In this document: positions 49,351 through 58,529 of the stretch, one piece after another | How positions within the stretch are numbered: the stretch's first letter is position 1 | Layout of the letters: the number at the start of each line of letters is the position of its first letter | Assembly: GCA_012520995.1 (NCBI GenBank) | Contig: JAAYNI010000030.1 | Coordinates: 1 to 60,785, forward strand | Direction of reading: 5' to 3' | DNA: 60,785 bases | Source: Candidatus Rifleibacteriota bacterium | Lineage (GTDB): Bacteria; Muiribacteriota; Ozemobacteria; Ozemobacterales; Ozemobacteraceae | Position numbers and translations under genes: made by a program | The notes under the pieces: model-generated | The model's input: only the letters and a program-made list of their open reading frames with translations | The model's database searches: none | What the model was told of the DNA's origin: nothing

Positions 49351-49510
49351 GATTTTAAGCATAGCTTAAAATCAGGGAGTAGGGTGTGGGGTAGCAAAAC
49401 CCCAAATAAAGGCATAGGACAGAAACTGCAGAAAAGACTAAAACATTTATTTCTAATTTATACTTTTTAATTTCTAATTTATTCTGATACCGCCACTCAT
49501 CACTGGTGCG
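49351..49510 (-). repeat. Mosaic repeat region (copy G), inverted
   Basis: The gap 49329-49574 has no gene. In reverse orientation it carries the interior blocks of the long form: palindrome TTTTAAGCATAGCTTAAAA, GGGAGTAGGGTGTGGGGTAG, CAGAAACTGCAGAAAAGACT, AAACATTTATTTCTAATTTA and CGCCACTCATCAC. No ACTAGTGC ends are visible. Confidence 0.65.
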
Positions 49511-49574
49511 GTCTTGGCAACAGAAAACACAAAGAGCATAATAGATTTTTTATATGCAACTATTTGTTTAGTTT

Positions 49575-52500
49575 TCAGAGCGCACTGGTTATTTCTGTTT
49601 CGAGTTTCAGAATTTTTTCATCTTCGGCAGCTTGAAGTAGAGTTTCTGCGGCATTTTTTGCTGATTTCTTAGGATGTTTCAAAGGCGAAGAAAACACTCC
49701 TGTTATCTCGTCTTCTTGAATTCTGAAAATCTCTCCGCCATCGTTCTCTATGGTTTCAATAGTAGCTGCAGCATAGTTTTTTAGTTTTAGAGCTAAAATA
49801 GCTTGCGGTTCATTTTTTTGCAGTTCTGTAAAATCTGAGACTTTAACTTTAAGTAAAACAGAACCCCTAGAGATTGTTTTCTCATTTGAGCCATAAGCTG
49901 CTATAGGTGTTTTTAATAATGTGATATCTGTTTTGTCAAAAGAAGAAATTTCAAGGGTTTGCATCATTTCGTCAAATTCAATGCAAAGCTGTCCTGCCAG
50001 ATTTCCTTCTGTAAAGTTTGTTCTAAATGAAAAGTTTTGAACGCTTAGGGATTTTATTCCTTTCAGCAGTTTTTTATAAGGGAAGAGCGCTTGTTCAATT
50101 AGAAGTTGTCCAAGAATGAAGAAGGCAGGGATAGCAGTATAGGCATAAGAATTTATGGCGCTCAAATCAGTTTTACTACTTCTGTTAAGAAGAGAATATG
50201 ACGCTGTTAAAACTGGAGCAGCAAGAGATGCCAAATAAATAAAGTTTTGTGTTTTTAAAGAAGCAATGAGAGGAAAGTCTCGTCGGAAGGCCATTTGTAA
50301 AAGAGGCAGAATCAAGCATAACAAAAGAACAGGGTATAGTGTTTTGCAATGAGTTATAGGGAAAGCATAGAGCGAAGAAGCAATCAGCAGGAGCCACAAG
50401 AATATAACTGTTCCAAGAATAATTGTCTTGGTTTTGGATGAAAGGCTGTCGGTGTCAATTACAGTTTCTTTACCCAAGTTTGTTTCTATGCGTTTTCTTA
50501 AAGTTTCGTTAGCTTCTTTTCTGCATGCGGCGATGCGTTCATTTATTTTAGGATCGGTTTCATTGTCTGCTTTTAAAGCCGAATGAATATCAGAAAATTC
50601 TTCAGAATTTTTGAGGTTTATATTGAATTGTTTTTGAGCATCGGAGTCAGCAAAAATGTCTTTGCTAGTTTCTTTTTCTGTATTGAGTGCCAAATCTCTG
50701 GCGGTCTTCAGTTTTTCACTTACCATTGCATGATCATATTTTTTGTTTCCTTTGCTTAAGGCAATGAGACGCAAAGAACCATATGATAATCCGCTTTTAA
50801 TTTCGACAGGTTTTTCAAGGTCTTTTGCCATCTCGCGATTGATCAAAATCATTTCTTCCTTCATACACATATGAGCATAAACTGCTTTTTGAGTCGCGTT
50901 GTCAGCTGCAACAAAATATGGAATATGATTACTGGAAGTATTTTCGAAGAAGGCTTCAATACGTCCGTTGGGAATCTTGTAAATTTTGCCTCCGAAGTAT
51001 CTTATAATCCATGACATACGTATAGCGAATCTGTTCAACAGTTTTTCTTTTAGGCGTGGATTTAAGCTTTGAGAGATGTCATCCCAATTTTTTAAAGATG
51101 TTACAAGTATAGTTCCCTTAAAATCGTCGGATTGCTCTAAAATGGAGTCTTTGATCCAGAGCGAGGAAGTTTCTTTGTCATAATCTCTCATTATTTCATC
51201 AAAGAGTTTATGCCTTGAAACATGTTTTGCAGCAGTCGTAAGTTGAGTGCATAGATTACCTGTTTCGTTCAATATTTCAGGAGTGAGATTGATATTGAAG
51301 TTGCTTTCTTTTAATTCATGAAAAGCAAGAATTAAACTTTTACCAGGTAAATTCATAGCTAGCGGGATTAAAGAGCTGAAGCAGATAGCTGCAATTATTA
51401 TAACTAAAGTGAATATTAAGTAAGCTGTAATTTGCTTTTGGCGATTTGCTGTAAACTCCGGCGAATTAGTTACCGCCAAAATCAAAATGTTGTCAAAAGC
51501 TTCCAGCTTAGCTGCCATAAAGCCAGTGCTGCCTATAATTTCATAACAGAGTTTGCCGCTTTTGGCCGCTCTTGTTGCTATGGAAAGAACTGCTTTTTTA
51601 TGTGGTGCTAAATGCCTGCTTCTGCTAAGACGCTTTCTTTTGCTTTCAAGGTTTTGTTCAAACTCGGAAAGAGTGCCTCTGGAGAGGTCGTAGGCGAAGA
51701 GCTCGATTTCAGAAGTAGCAATTTCTTCTGGTGTAAAAGTGCTTTTGATTATGGCTCTGTCAAAAACATTTATTTCCTTTGCTAAAATTTGAGCTAGAGG
51801 TTTGGAAGCTATTGGAATACCAGTAGTTTTTAAGGCGTTTTCCAGTTTTTTTGTATAAAACGCTATAAATTTGTGTTTGTGCAAGTCATATTGCTTTATT
51901 TTGCTTTCCAAGCTTACCTGTTGTTCTTTACTGAGCGCTTCTGTTTCAGAGGCAAAGTGAACTTTTGTGCTTAAATACAGTAGTGAGAAGGGCAAAATCA
52001 ATATAAGCAGATATACCAAGGGAAAGTCGAATTTTTCAGAAAAATCATACCAGCTGTTTCTCACCATTCTATTGGAAAAAGTGATTAAGGCTGCGGCTAG
52101 GAGTATAGCTGCTATTAAGAGGAATTCTTCAGCAAAAATAGAGGTTTTTTTCAGTGTAGGAACGAACAGAGCGACAGCTTTTGCTAGATCCGGCTTATAA
52201 AGAAAGTGCATATGCCCTTTTGAGTAAGGGATTGTCAATCTTACTGGTTGCGAAGCATTCATATGTTCAGAACATACAGATATTGCATTTTCAGTAAGTT
52301 CTTTTGTGTTAGGTGAGGCAGTTACGACAAAAGGAGAAGAGTTCAGTCTTTTATCGATTGTCAATATTATTGCTTTTTCATCGCCGCCAAATTTGCTTAA
52401 AAGATTTTGAAGAGCAAATAGCTTTGCCATCTTTATGTTTTCTGGACTGTTTGGAGCAAAAAGGCAAAAGCCTAAGCTGTCTATTGGCGAGTTGTCTGAG

Positions 52501-53180
52501 GGAAGGTTGTCTTCTTCAAGCGGATCGTATTCTTGGGTTAATCCGCAAGTCAGAAAGCCTTCTATTCCGTAACAATCAAGGCTTATTGCTTTGCCTTCAT
52601 TTTCGTTTAATATATTTTTCAGAGCATCTCGGGATATTTCTTTGTATTGTTCCTGAAAACGGTTGCGAAGCAAATTCTTGGAATTTTCTTTTGGAGTGCT
52701 GAAAAACAGCTGGGGCTTATCGGTTGTTCCATTGTCGAATTTGAAAAGGTATATTTCGAAGTCAGCAAGGAGATTGTTAAAGTAGACTCTGGCCAAGTTT
52801 TTTAATTTTTTTTCAGGTGTAATATTTCTTTCAAGAGCTAGTGTTGCAGCATCTTTTTGAGATTTTTTGCTTGTGAGTTCGGATAAGGCGGGATGTTCGG
52901 GATTTATTTGTTTAGAATTTAGAAGCTGCAGGAGTGACTCCAAGGTATTCTGAAAGTCTAGAGATTGTTTCAATAGAGTTGTTGAGAGAGGCTCATCTGA
53001 AAGCAGCGCTTCAAGTTTTTCGTTAATTATCTTTTCTTGGCGGCTTTGCTCTATTTTATGGTCAAAATTGCCTCCTAAATAAAGAGTGAAGACAGTTGCC
53101 AAGAGAGCTGCGGTGAAAAAGAGGAAAAACGAATATTTGTGGGTTTTCTTAGTTGAGTTGGAAGTTAGTTTATCTGACAC
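49575..53180 (-). CDS. Large membrane protein with two degenerate class III cyclase-like domains
   Basis: 1201 residues from a GTG with AGGA eight bases upstream. An N-terminal helix (about 15-38) and an exported region (about 40-345) lead to helices near 350-405, a second exported segment and a helix near 590 (LIFTLVIIIAAICFSSLIPL). Domain 1 (about 660-840) has a cyclase-like framework (NRFAIRMSWIIRYFGGKIYK, IKSGLSYGSLRLIALSKG) but no metal-binding Asp residues. Four or more helices follow (about 917-1025), then a HAMP-like stretch. Domain 2 (about 1100-1180) has VLLKVKVSDFTELQKNEPQA and IENDGGEIFRIQEDEITGVF, with the first metal Asp replaced and the second kept. The two-membrane-block, two-domain plan recalls animal adenylyl cyclases. 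Catalysis is doubtful. Confidence 0.7.
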   Translation of the reverse strand: MSDKLTSNSTKKTHKYSFFLFFTAALLATVFTLYLGGNFDHKIEQSRQEKIINEKLEALLSDEPLSTTLLKQSLDFQNTLESLLQLLNSKQINPEHPALSELTSKKSQKDAATLALERNITPEKKLKNLARVYFNNLLADFEIYLFKFDNGTTDKPQLFFSTPKENSKNLLRNRFQEQYKEISRDALKNILNENEGKAISLDCYGIEGFLTCGLTQEYDPLEEDNLPSDNSPIDSLGFCLFAPNSPENIKMAKLFALQNLLSKFGGDEKAIILTIDKRLNSSPFVVTASPNTKELTENAISVCSEHMNASQPVRLTIPYSKGHMHFLYKPDLAKAVALFVPTLKKTSIFAEEFLLIAAILLAAALITFSNRMVRNSWYDFSEKFDFPLVYLLILILPFSLLYLSTKVHFASETEALSKEQQVSLESKIKQYDLHKHKFIAFYTKKLENALKTTGIPIASKPLAQILAKEINVFDRAIIKSTFTPEEIATSEIELFAYDLSRGTLSEFEQNLESKRKRLSRSRHLAPHKKAVLSIATRAAKSGKLCYEIIGSTGFMAAKLEAFDNILILAVTNSPEFTANRQKQITAYLIFTLVIIIAAICFSSLIPLAMNLPGKSLILAFHELKESNFNINLTPEILNETGNLCTQLTTAAKHVSRHKLFDEIMRDYDKETSSLWIKDSILEQSDDFKGTILVTSLKNWDDISQSLNPRLKEKLLNRFAIRMSWIIRYFGGKIYKIPNGRIEAFFENTSSNHIPYFVAADNATQKAVYAHMCMKEEMILINREMAKDLEKPVEIKSGLSYGSLRLIALSKGNKKYDHAMVSEKLKTARDLALNTEKETSKDIFADSDAQKQFNINLKNSEEFSDIHSALKADNETDPKINERIAACRKEANETLRKRIETNLGKETVIDTDSLSSKTKTIILGTVIFLWLLLIASSLYAFPITHCKTLYPVLLLCLILPLLQMAFRRDFPLIASLKTQNFIYLASLAAPVLTASYSLLNRSSKTDLSAINSYAYTAIPAFFILGQLLIEQALFPYKKLLKGIKSLSVQNFSFRTNFTEGNLAGQLCIEFDEMMQTLEISSFDKTDITLLKTPIAAYGSNEKTISRGSVLLKVKVSDFTELQKNEPQAILALKLKNYAAATIETIENDGGEIFRIQEDEITGVFSSPLKHPKKSAKNAAETLLQAAEDEKILKLETEITSAL

Positions 53181-53359
53181 TGCGTTTTCCTGAATTTATT
53201 TAGGATATATTCTATCATAAGCTTTGCAGATTAGCCTAAATAAGCTATAAATAATTTGAGTTTTAGGAAGATTTTGTATAAGAGGCAAGTTTTATTTATT
53301 TTAGCCTTGCTGTATAATATCCCTGCAAATTCTAATATCATCAGAAATGAGAGTTATTC

Positions 53360-55120
53360 ATGAATATTTACAGAACACACAACTGCGGTGAATTACGTGC
53401 TTCAGATTTAGGCAAACAAGTGCGCTTGTCTGGCTGGCTTCATCGAAAAAGAGACTTGGGGGGTATGCTCTTTGCCACTTTGAGAGACAATTACGGAATT
53501 ACCCAGATTTTAAGCGAGCCTGGCAGCGAATGCGAGAAAATATTGTCTTCGGTTCGTGTGGAATCGGTTGTAACGGTAGAAGGCGAAGTCATAAGCAGAG
53601 GCGAAAATATCAATAAAAACATGCCCACGGGCGAAATAGAAGTAAAGCTTTCCAAGGTTATTGTGCAAAGTTCTGCGGAAGTTTTGCCTTTCCAGGTTGC
53701 TGATGATGACAATGCGCCTGAAACTACGAGGCTTACATACAGATTTTTGGATTTGAGACGCGAAAAGCTTCATGCGAATATTCTTTTGCGTTCAAAGATT
53801 ATATCGGAAATCAGAAGACGCATGACTGACATGGGCTTTGTGGAATTTCAAACACCTATATTGACAAGCAGCTCTCCAGAAGGTGCCAGAGACTATTTGG
53901 TGCCAAGCAGACTTTATCCTGGCAAGTTTTATGCTTTGCCCCAAGCTCCTCAGCAGTTCAAACAGCTTCTGATGGTTTCTGGTTTTGACAAGTATTTTCA
54001 GATAGCTCCCTGCTTTAGAGACGAAGACGCAAGAGCGGATCGTTCACCTGGTGAGTTTTATCAGTTGGATATTGAAATGTCCTTTGTGACTCAAGATGAA
54101 ATTTTTGCGGCTCTTGAAAAGCTTTTCATTGGTCTTTTCAGCGACTTGAGCGATTGGAAAGTCACATCGCCTGTTTTCCCTCGTATTACATACGCTGACG
54201 CAATAGCCAAATATGGTTCTGACAAGCCTGATTTGCGTTTTGCTCTTGAAATAGAAGATTTGGGAGATATTTTTGCGGAAACCTCTTTCAGTCTTTTCAG
54301 GGACACCTTGGAAGCTGGACATTCCATAAGAGGTCTTTGTGTTGATGGCTTGGCTGACAAATCCAGAAAGTTCTACAAAGAAATAGAAGATTTTGTTAAA
54401 GAACAAGGCGGTAAAGGTGTTGCTACCGTGCAGTTTAAAGACGGTGAAGTCAAAGGCAGCATAGGCAAACATGTCTCAGAGGCTGAATCAGCAGCTCTTA
54501 GAGAACGATTTAATGCCAAGGATGGCTCAGCATTGTTTATTATGGCTGGTGAAACAGATTCCATAGCCAAGCTTCTCGGGCAACTTAGACTCAAACTTGC
54601 AGATATTCTTGATTTAAGAGAGAAAAATAGCTATAGATTCTGTTGGATTGTGGATTTTCCGATGTTTGAGAAGGACGAAGAAACAGGCGAAATTATTTTC
54701 AGCCACAATCCTTTTTCAATGCCTCAAGGCGGTTTGGAAGCCCTGAATAATATGGATCCTCTTGAAATTAAGGCTTATCAATACGACATAGTTTGCAACG
54801 GAATTGAACTGAGTTCCGGCGCAATCAGGAACCACTTGCCGGAAATCATGTATAGAGCTTTTGAAATTGCTGGCTATGACAGAAGCGTAGTAGATGACAA
54901 ATTTGGCGGAATGATTCAAGCCTTTAAATATGGTGCTCCCCCTCACGGCGGTATAGCACCTGGAGTAGACAGAATTGCCATGCTGCTCGCGAATGAACAG
55001 AATATTCGCGAGGTTATAGCTTTCCCCTTAAATCAAAATGCTCAGGATCTCATGATGAGAGCGCCTTCTACAGTTACCGAAAAGCAACTCAAAGAATTGC
55101 ACCTGAAAATAGTCGAATAA
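53360..55120 (+). CDS. aspS: Aspartyl-tRNA synthetase (bacterial type)
   Basis: 586 residues. The N-terminal OB-fold is RTHNCGELRASDLGKQVRLS with GWLHRKRDLGGMLFATLRD. The catalytic core has the flipping-loop and motif 2 region FRDEDARADRSPGEFYQLD (about residue 218). An inserted GAD domain (about 290-420) is the bacterial hallmark, and motif 3 is GIAPGVDRIAMLL (about 532). Leu rather than His in the RRD-L-G segment fits a discriminating enzyme, and an asnS gene in this window agrees with that. A TATAAT at 53313-53318 is the likely -10, with no clear -35. Confidence 0.97.
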   Translation: MNIYRTHNCGELRASDLGKQVRLSGWLHRKRDLGGMLFATLRDNYGITQILSEPGSECEKILSSVRVESVVTVEGEVISRGENINKNMPTGEIEVKLSKVIVQSSAEVLPFQVADDDNAPETTRLTYRFLDLRREKLHANILLRSKIISEIRRRMTDMGFVEFQTPILTSSSPEGARDYLVPSRLYPGKFYALPQAPQQFKQLLMVSGFDKYFQIAPCFRDEDARADRSPGEFYQLDIEMSFVTQDEIFAALEKLFIGLFSDLSDWKVTSPVFPRITYADAIAKYGSDKPDLRFALEIEDLGDIFAETSFSLFRDTLEAGHSIRGLCVDGLADKSRKFYKEIEDFVKEQGGKGVATVQFKDGEVKGSIGKHVSEAESAALRERFNAKDGSALFIMAGETDSIAKLLGQLRLKLADILDLREKNSYRFCWIVDFPMFEKDEETGEIIFSHNPFSMPQGGLEALNNMDPLEIKAYQYDIVCNGIELSSGAIRNHLPEIMYRAFEIAGYDRSVVDDKFGGMIQAFKYGAPPHGGIAPGVDRIAMLLANEQNIREVIAFPLNQNAQDLMMRAPSTVTEKQLKELHLKIVE

Positions 55121-55170
55121 AGCTGTAGTCTGGTACATCTTTTTCTATCCACAGATTACGCAGATATCAG

Positions 55171-55218
55171 AAGGCAATGCTAAAAATTACAGAATATAAT
55201 TTTTAGCATTGCCTTTTT
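55171..55218. terminator. Terminator after aspS
   Basis: Perfect 18-bp inverted repeat (55171-55188 and 55198-55215, core GGCAATGCTAAAAATT) with T-run on the plus side. The flanking ATCTGCGTAATCTGTGGATA phrase is on the minus strand at 55146-55165. Confidence 0.85.
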
Positions 55219-55331
55219 AAAGCACAGAGAATATTGGTTATTTATCAATATCTCAAAGCAATTAACAGTTTCAGCGATTGAGTTTAAACAATTCCACTGT
55301 TCCCGGTTCACTGAGGACTCTTCACTGTTTG

Positions 55332-57713
55332 TTACTGTGTTTTAACACCTGATTCAGTAAAGATAAGCATCTTTTTGCTGTCAGGTTGTGTAAAGACTCC
55401 TAGGATTTGCTCTTCGCCTTTGAATGGGATTGGAATAAAGCGCTTGTTATCGTAGGTATAGATTTCCTGCCCTGATACAGCTGACAGGTTTGTAGAGTAT
55501 GTAAGTGTGATTGGCGTATTGGGAAGTATGCCTATTAGGCGAAGTCCTTCTTCCGCATACTCGAATACCCTTCCGTCAAAGAGAGCTGTGTAAAGGACTC
55601 CATTTTCAGTTATAAGAGATGATTCTATTTTAGATTTTTGGCCTGAATAAAAAACCAGATTCCATTTTCCGTCAGGTTCCCGTTTAACTATTCCTCTGTC
55701 AGAAGGCAGAAAGAAGGAGTTGCCAGACTTAAAGACGGAGAAAAGCTCTGCTTTGAAATTTTGAGGTTTTTTGAAGAGTATTTCAGGGGCAGAGGATGTT
55801 TCAGTAAATTCTTTAATATAGCCGTCTGAATAAAGCATAATCAAAGTATTTGAGGTTGTTAGAGAGGCGAAAATCAAGTTTTCTGTATGTTCTTTTGTTA
55901 AAACCTCTTTGGCTTCGTCATTTTCTATTTTATAAATACCTTTTCCATCTCCGTAGATGAAGCAGAGTCCTGAGGTGTTAACGGCAAGCTTTGTTGCTGT
56001 CAGTTCTTCGGGAGCTTTAAGCTGTTTCCAGGATTGAGATTCGTATAGCCATATGCCGCGATTTTTTGTCGCCAGCGCATATTTGTCTCCCAGATCTGCT
56101 ATTTCAGTGAAAATAGGCATTTGAAGCTCTAAAGGCAGTTCAATATGAGGTTTGGGAAGAGCGGGAGATGTGTGTTTGGAGTTCTCTGCTTTTGTAGCTC
56201 CGAAAATTTGTTTGTTATCTGTATCCATCAGCCCCAACTCAGGAGTTCTTAGGCTTTGCCATCTATCTTGTTTTTCTTTGACTGCAATAGGCAAAGAAGG
56301 AGTATAGGTGCCTAATTGAGGTATAGGTCCAAAGAGTGAAGAGTCGCTGTGCTTGCTGCCTGGAACAAAGTAATATAGGACAACTGAGTTGTTGCAGATT
56401 GCTGCAAGAAATGTGTCGCAGATAGCCAGAGCACTGCTGGGGACTGCTGTAAGCCTGTCCATACGCCCTTGAGATGCTCTGTAAACACCTTCATCAGAAG
56501 CTATAAATAGAGTTTCACCAACCGCTGCCATGTCATTTATGTGTCCAGGCTTGTCGGTTGAAAGAATTGTCCAGACCCAGTCCCTTGTGCTTTTATAGCA
56601 GGTTATAACGCCCTGATCTGTTCCAATAAATATTCGGTTTTTTGTCACTATCAGTTTTTTCAATTTTTTGCCTGCCAGTATTTGCAGATTCATTGGTTCA
56701 AGGCTGTTAAGCTTGCCTGTCAATAAGCCGTCTTCTGATAAAATCCAAATGCTTTTTCCTATTTTGCCGAAATCATTGATTATTCTGTCTTGTGTGCTCT
56801 TTATTGATTGCACATCTTCTTTATCTGCTATTAAAAGACCTTTGTTAATGGTGCCGATCATCAGCTTGTTGTGTTGCCACATTGAGATTCGGTTAATCAA
56901 TGAGTTATCTAGAGAAGCTTCTGGCGCAAATTTTGAAACGTCTTCTTCAGCAATTTTATAAATGCCTGGGAAACCGCCTGCATAGAGAGTATCACCATTG
57001 GATGTCAAATCTCTGACAAAGAAGTTTTCAGGCAATCCGATTGTTTGTGTGGCAGTGCCTGTGACTGTGTCAATCAGAGTAAGACCTCCGTTGCCTCCGA
57101 CGTAGAGTTTGTTTTTATGCCAAGCGGCTGAGGTTATAATGCTATGGCCTATAATTGGAAAGTCTTTAATATGGCTTATTTGTCCTGAAAAAATTGAATG
57201 GTTTGCGGTTGTTCCAGGCTGGATTCTACGAGTAGGTGTATATACTGCTAAGCCGTAGATGAAAAGCGCGAGTATGAGAAGGAAGAAGAGCTGAGGAGTG
57301 CGCTGCCAAGAGCGGCTTCTGTAATAAATTTCATCGCTTGCTTGAGCATTCAGATCCTCTGTTATTATAGCCAGTTCGTATTTCAATTCAGGTGAAACTT
57401 CAAAGCGAGATTCAGACATTTGAGCTGTCTTTTTCAGCAAAGCAGCTCTTTTGCGATAGAGGACATTGAGAGTTACATTCAGCCTGCCTATATGTATCCA
57501 GCGTTTAATTTCATCTATAATAGCAAAGGCGGCGTCTATCAACATGTAGACATGTTTTGTGAGACCAGTTGGTTCCGGCTCGTTTTCAGCGGATTTTTGC
57601 AGAGTCTCGGAGAGTGACTGGGAACATCCTCGACAAAAGTCAGCAAGGTGATAATTAGCCGTTCGGCAGTACGGGCAATAAATTATCTTCTTTTCGGATG
57701 TTGTGATGTCCAA
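55332..57713 (-). CDS. Zinc-ribbon, single-span, beta-propeller protein
   Basis: 793 residues from a TTG preceded by GGAGAG. The N-terminus has a zinc ribbon, IIYCPYCRTANYHLADFCRG, ending with a second Cys pair. A helical segment (about 45-130) leads to a membrane helix (LFFLLILALFIYGLAVYTP, about 145). The outer part is built of propeller blades resembling sensor-type Reg_prop repeats: KNKLYVGGNGGLTLIDTVTG, GDTLYAGGFPGIYKIAEED, KNRIFIGTDQGVITCYKS, GETLFIASDEGVYRASQG, and similar blades to the end. The cytoplasmic zinc site and extracytoplasmic propeller suggest a signalling or scaffold receptor. It follows murI by 18 bp. Confidence 0.78.
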   Translation of the reverse strand: MDITTSEKKIIYCPYCRTANYHLADFCRGCSQSLSETLQKSAENEPEPTGLTKHVYMLIDAAFAIIDEIKRWIHIGRLNVTLNVLYRKRAALLKKTAQMSESRFEVSPELKYELAIITEDLNAQASDEIYYRSRSWQRTPQLFFLLILALFIYGLAVYTPTRRIQPGTTANHSIFSGQISHIKDFPIIGHSIITSAAWHKNKLYVGGNGGLTLIDTVTGTATQTIGLPENFFVRDLTSNGDTLYAGGFPGIYKIAEEDVSKFAPEASLDNSLINRISMWQHNKLMIGTINKGLLIADKEDVQSIKSTQDRIINDFGKIGKSIWILSEDGLLTGKLNSLEPMNLQILAGKKLKKLIVTKNRIFIGTDQGVITCYKSTRDWVWTILSTDKPGHINDMAAVGETLFIASDEGVYRASQGRMDRLTAVPSSALAICDTFLAAICNNSVVLYYFVPGSKHSDSSLFGPIPQLGTYTPSLPIAVKEKQDRWQSLRTPELGLMDTDNKQIFGATKAENSKHTSPALPKPHIELPLELQMPIFTEIADLGDKYALATKNRGIWLYESQSWKQLKAPEELTATKLAVNTSGLCFIYGDGKGIYKIENDEAKEVLTKEHTENLIFASLTTSNTLIMLYSDGYIKEFTETSSAPEILFKKPQNFKAELFSVFKSGNSFFLPSDRGIVKREPDGKWNLVFYSGQKSKIESSLITENGVLYTALFDGRVFEYAEEGLRLIGILPNTPITLTYSTNLSAVSGQEIYTYDNKRFIPIPFKGEEQILGVFTQPDSKKMLIFTESGVKTQ

Positions 57714-57731
57714 TGATTTCTCTCCTGTAGT

Positions 57732-58529
57732 CTATTTGTGTAAAATTGCCTGTGCTTCTATTGTTCTTCCTAGAAATGGTTTTGCTATTTCAGCAAAAGA
57801 CTCTGGCGCATCTGTGACAAAGAAACGCTCAGTGGGACGGTTATTTTCTGAAGCTTCTATACGTCTTGCGATTAACAGTTCTTGTGTTTCTTTCGCTGTT
57901 TCCTCGGCAGAGTCAACCAGTTTAACCTTTCCTTTGAAAAAATCGTTTATGTGTTTTGCTATTAGCGGATAATGAGTGCAAGCAAGTATCAAGGTTTGTA
58001 TGCTTGCATTTCTAAAATCATCAAGATACATCTCAATTGCATCTTTGGCAAGCTTGGAATGGGTAAGGTTTTCTTCTATTATAGGAACCAAAAGAGGACA
58101 GGGTTTTCCGAATACTTTCAGATCCGCTCTCAAGTGTTCTATTTTTTTTTGGTAAACATCTGACGAAATTGTTCCTTTTGTTCCTATAACAGCTATAGTG
58201 CCTGACTTTGTAGCTTTTACAGCAGCTCTTACGCCAGGATCTATTACGCCTATGACGGGCATAGAGAAAGCGGCTTTAAGAGTGTTTAAGGCATATGCGG
58301 AAGCTGTATTGCAAGCTATAACAAGCATTTTTATATTTTGCATTTCCAAAAATTCGGCTATTTCCAAAGCGTAACCTTTGACAGTCTCGGCTGACTTGTT
58401 GCCGTAAGGAACTCTGGCTGTATCACCGAAATATATGAAGCTTTCGTTTGGCAGAAGTTTTTGAAGTTCCTTGAAGACGGTAAGACCGCCAACGCCGGAA
58501 TCAAAAACTGCTATAGGTCTATTGTCCAT
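57732..58529 (-). CDS. murI: Glutamate racemase
   Basis: 265 residues. Makes D-glutamate for peptidoglycan. The two catalytic cysteines lie in MLVIACNTASAYALNTL (about residue 73) and LILACTHYPLIAKHI (about 184). The N-terminus IAVFDSGVGGLTVFKELQKL and YFGDTARVPYGNKS (about 33-50) are diagnostic. It overlaps the upstream lipoprotein gene by 11 bp, and the ribosome site is weak, so translation may be coupled. Confidence 0.96.
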   Translation of the reverse strand: MDNRPIAVFDSGVGGLTVFKELQKLLPNESFIYFGDTARVPYGNKSAETVKGYALEIAEFLEMQNIKMLVIACNTASAYALNTLKAAFSMPVIGVIDPGVRAAVKATKSGTIAVIGTKGTISSDVYQKKIEHLRADLKVFGKPCPLLVPIIEENLTHSKLAKDAIEMYLDDFRNASIQTLILACTHYPLIAKHINDFFKGKVKLVDSAEETAKETQELLIARRIEASENNRPTERFFVTDAPESFAEIAKPFLGRTIEAQAILHK

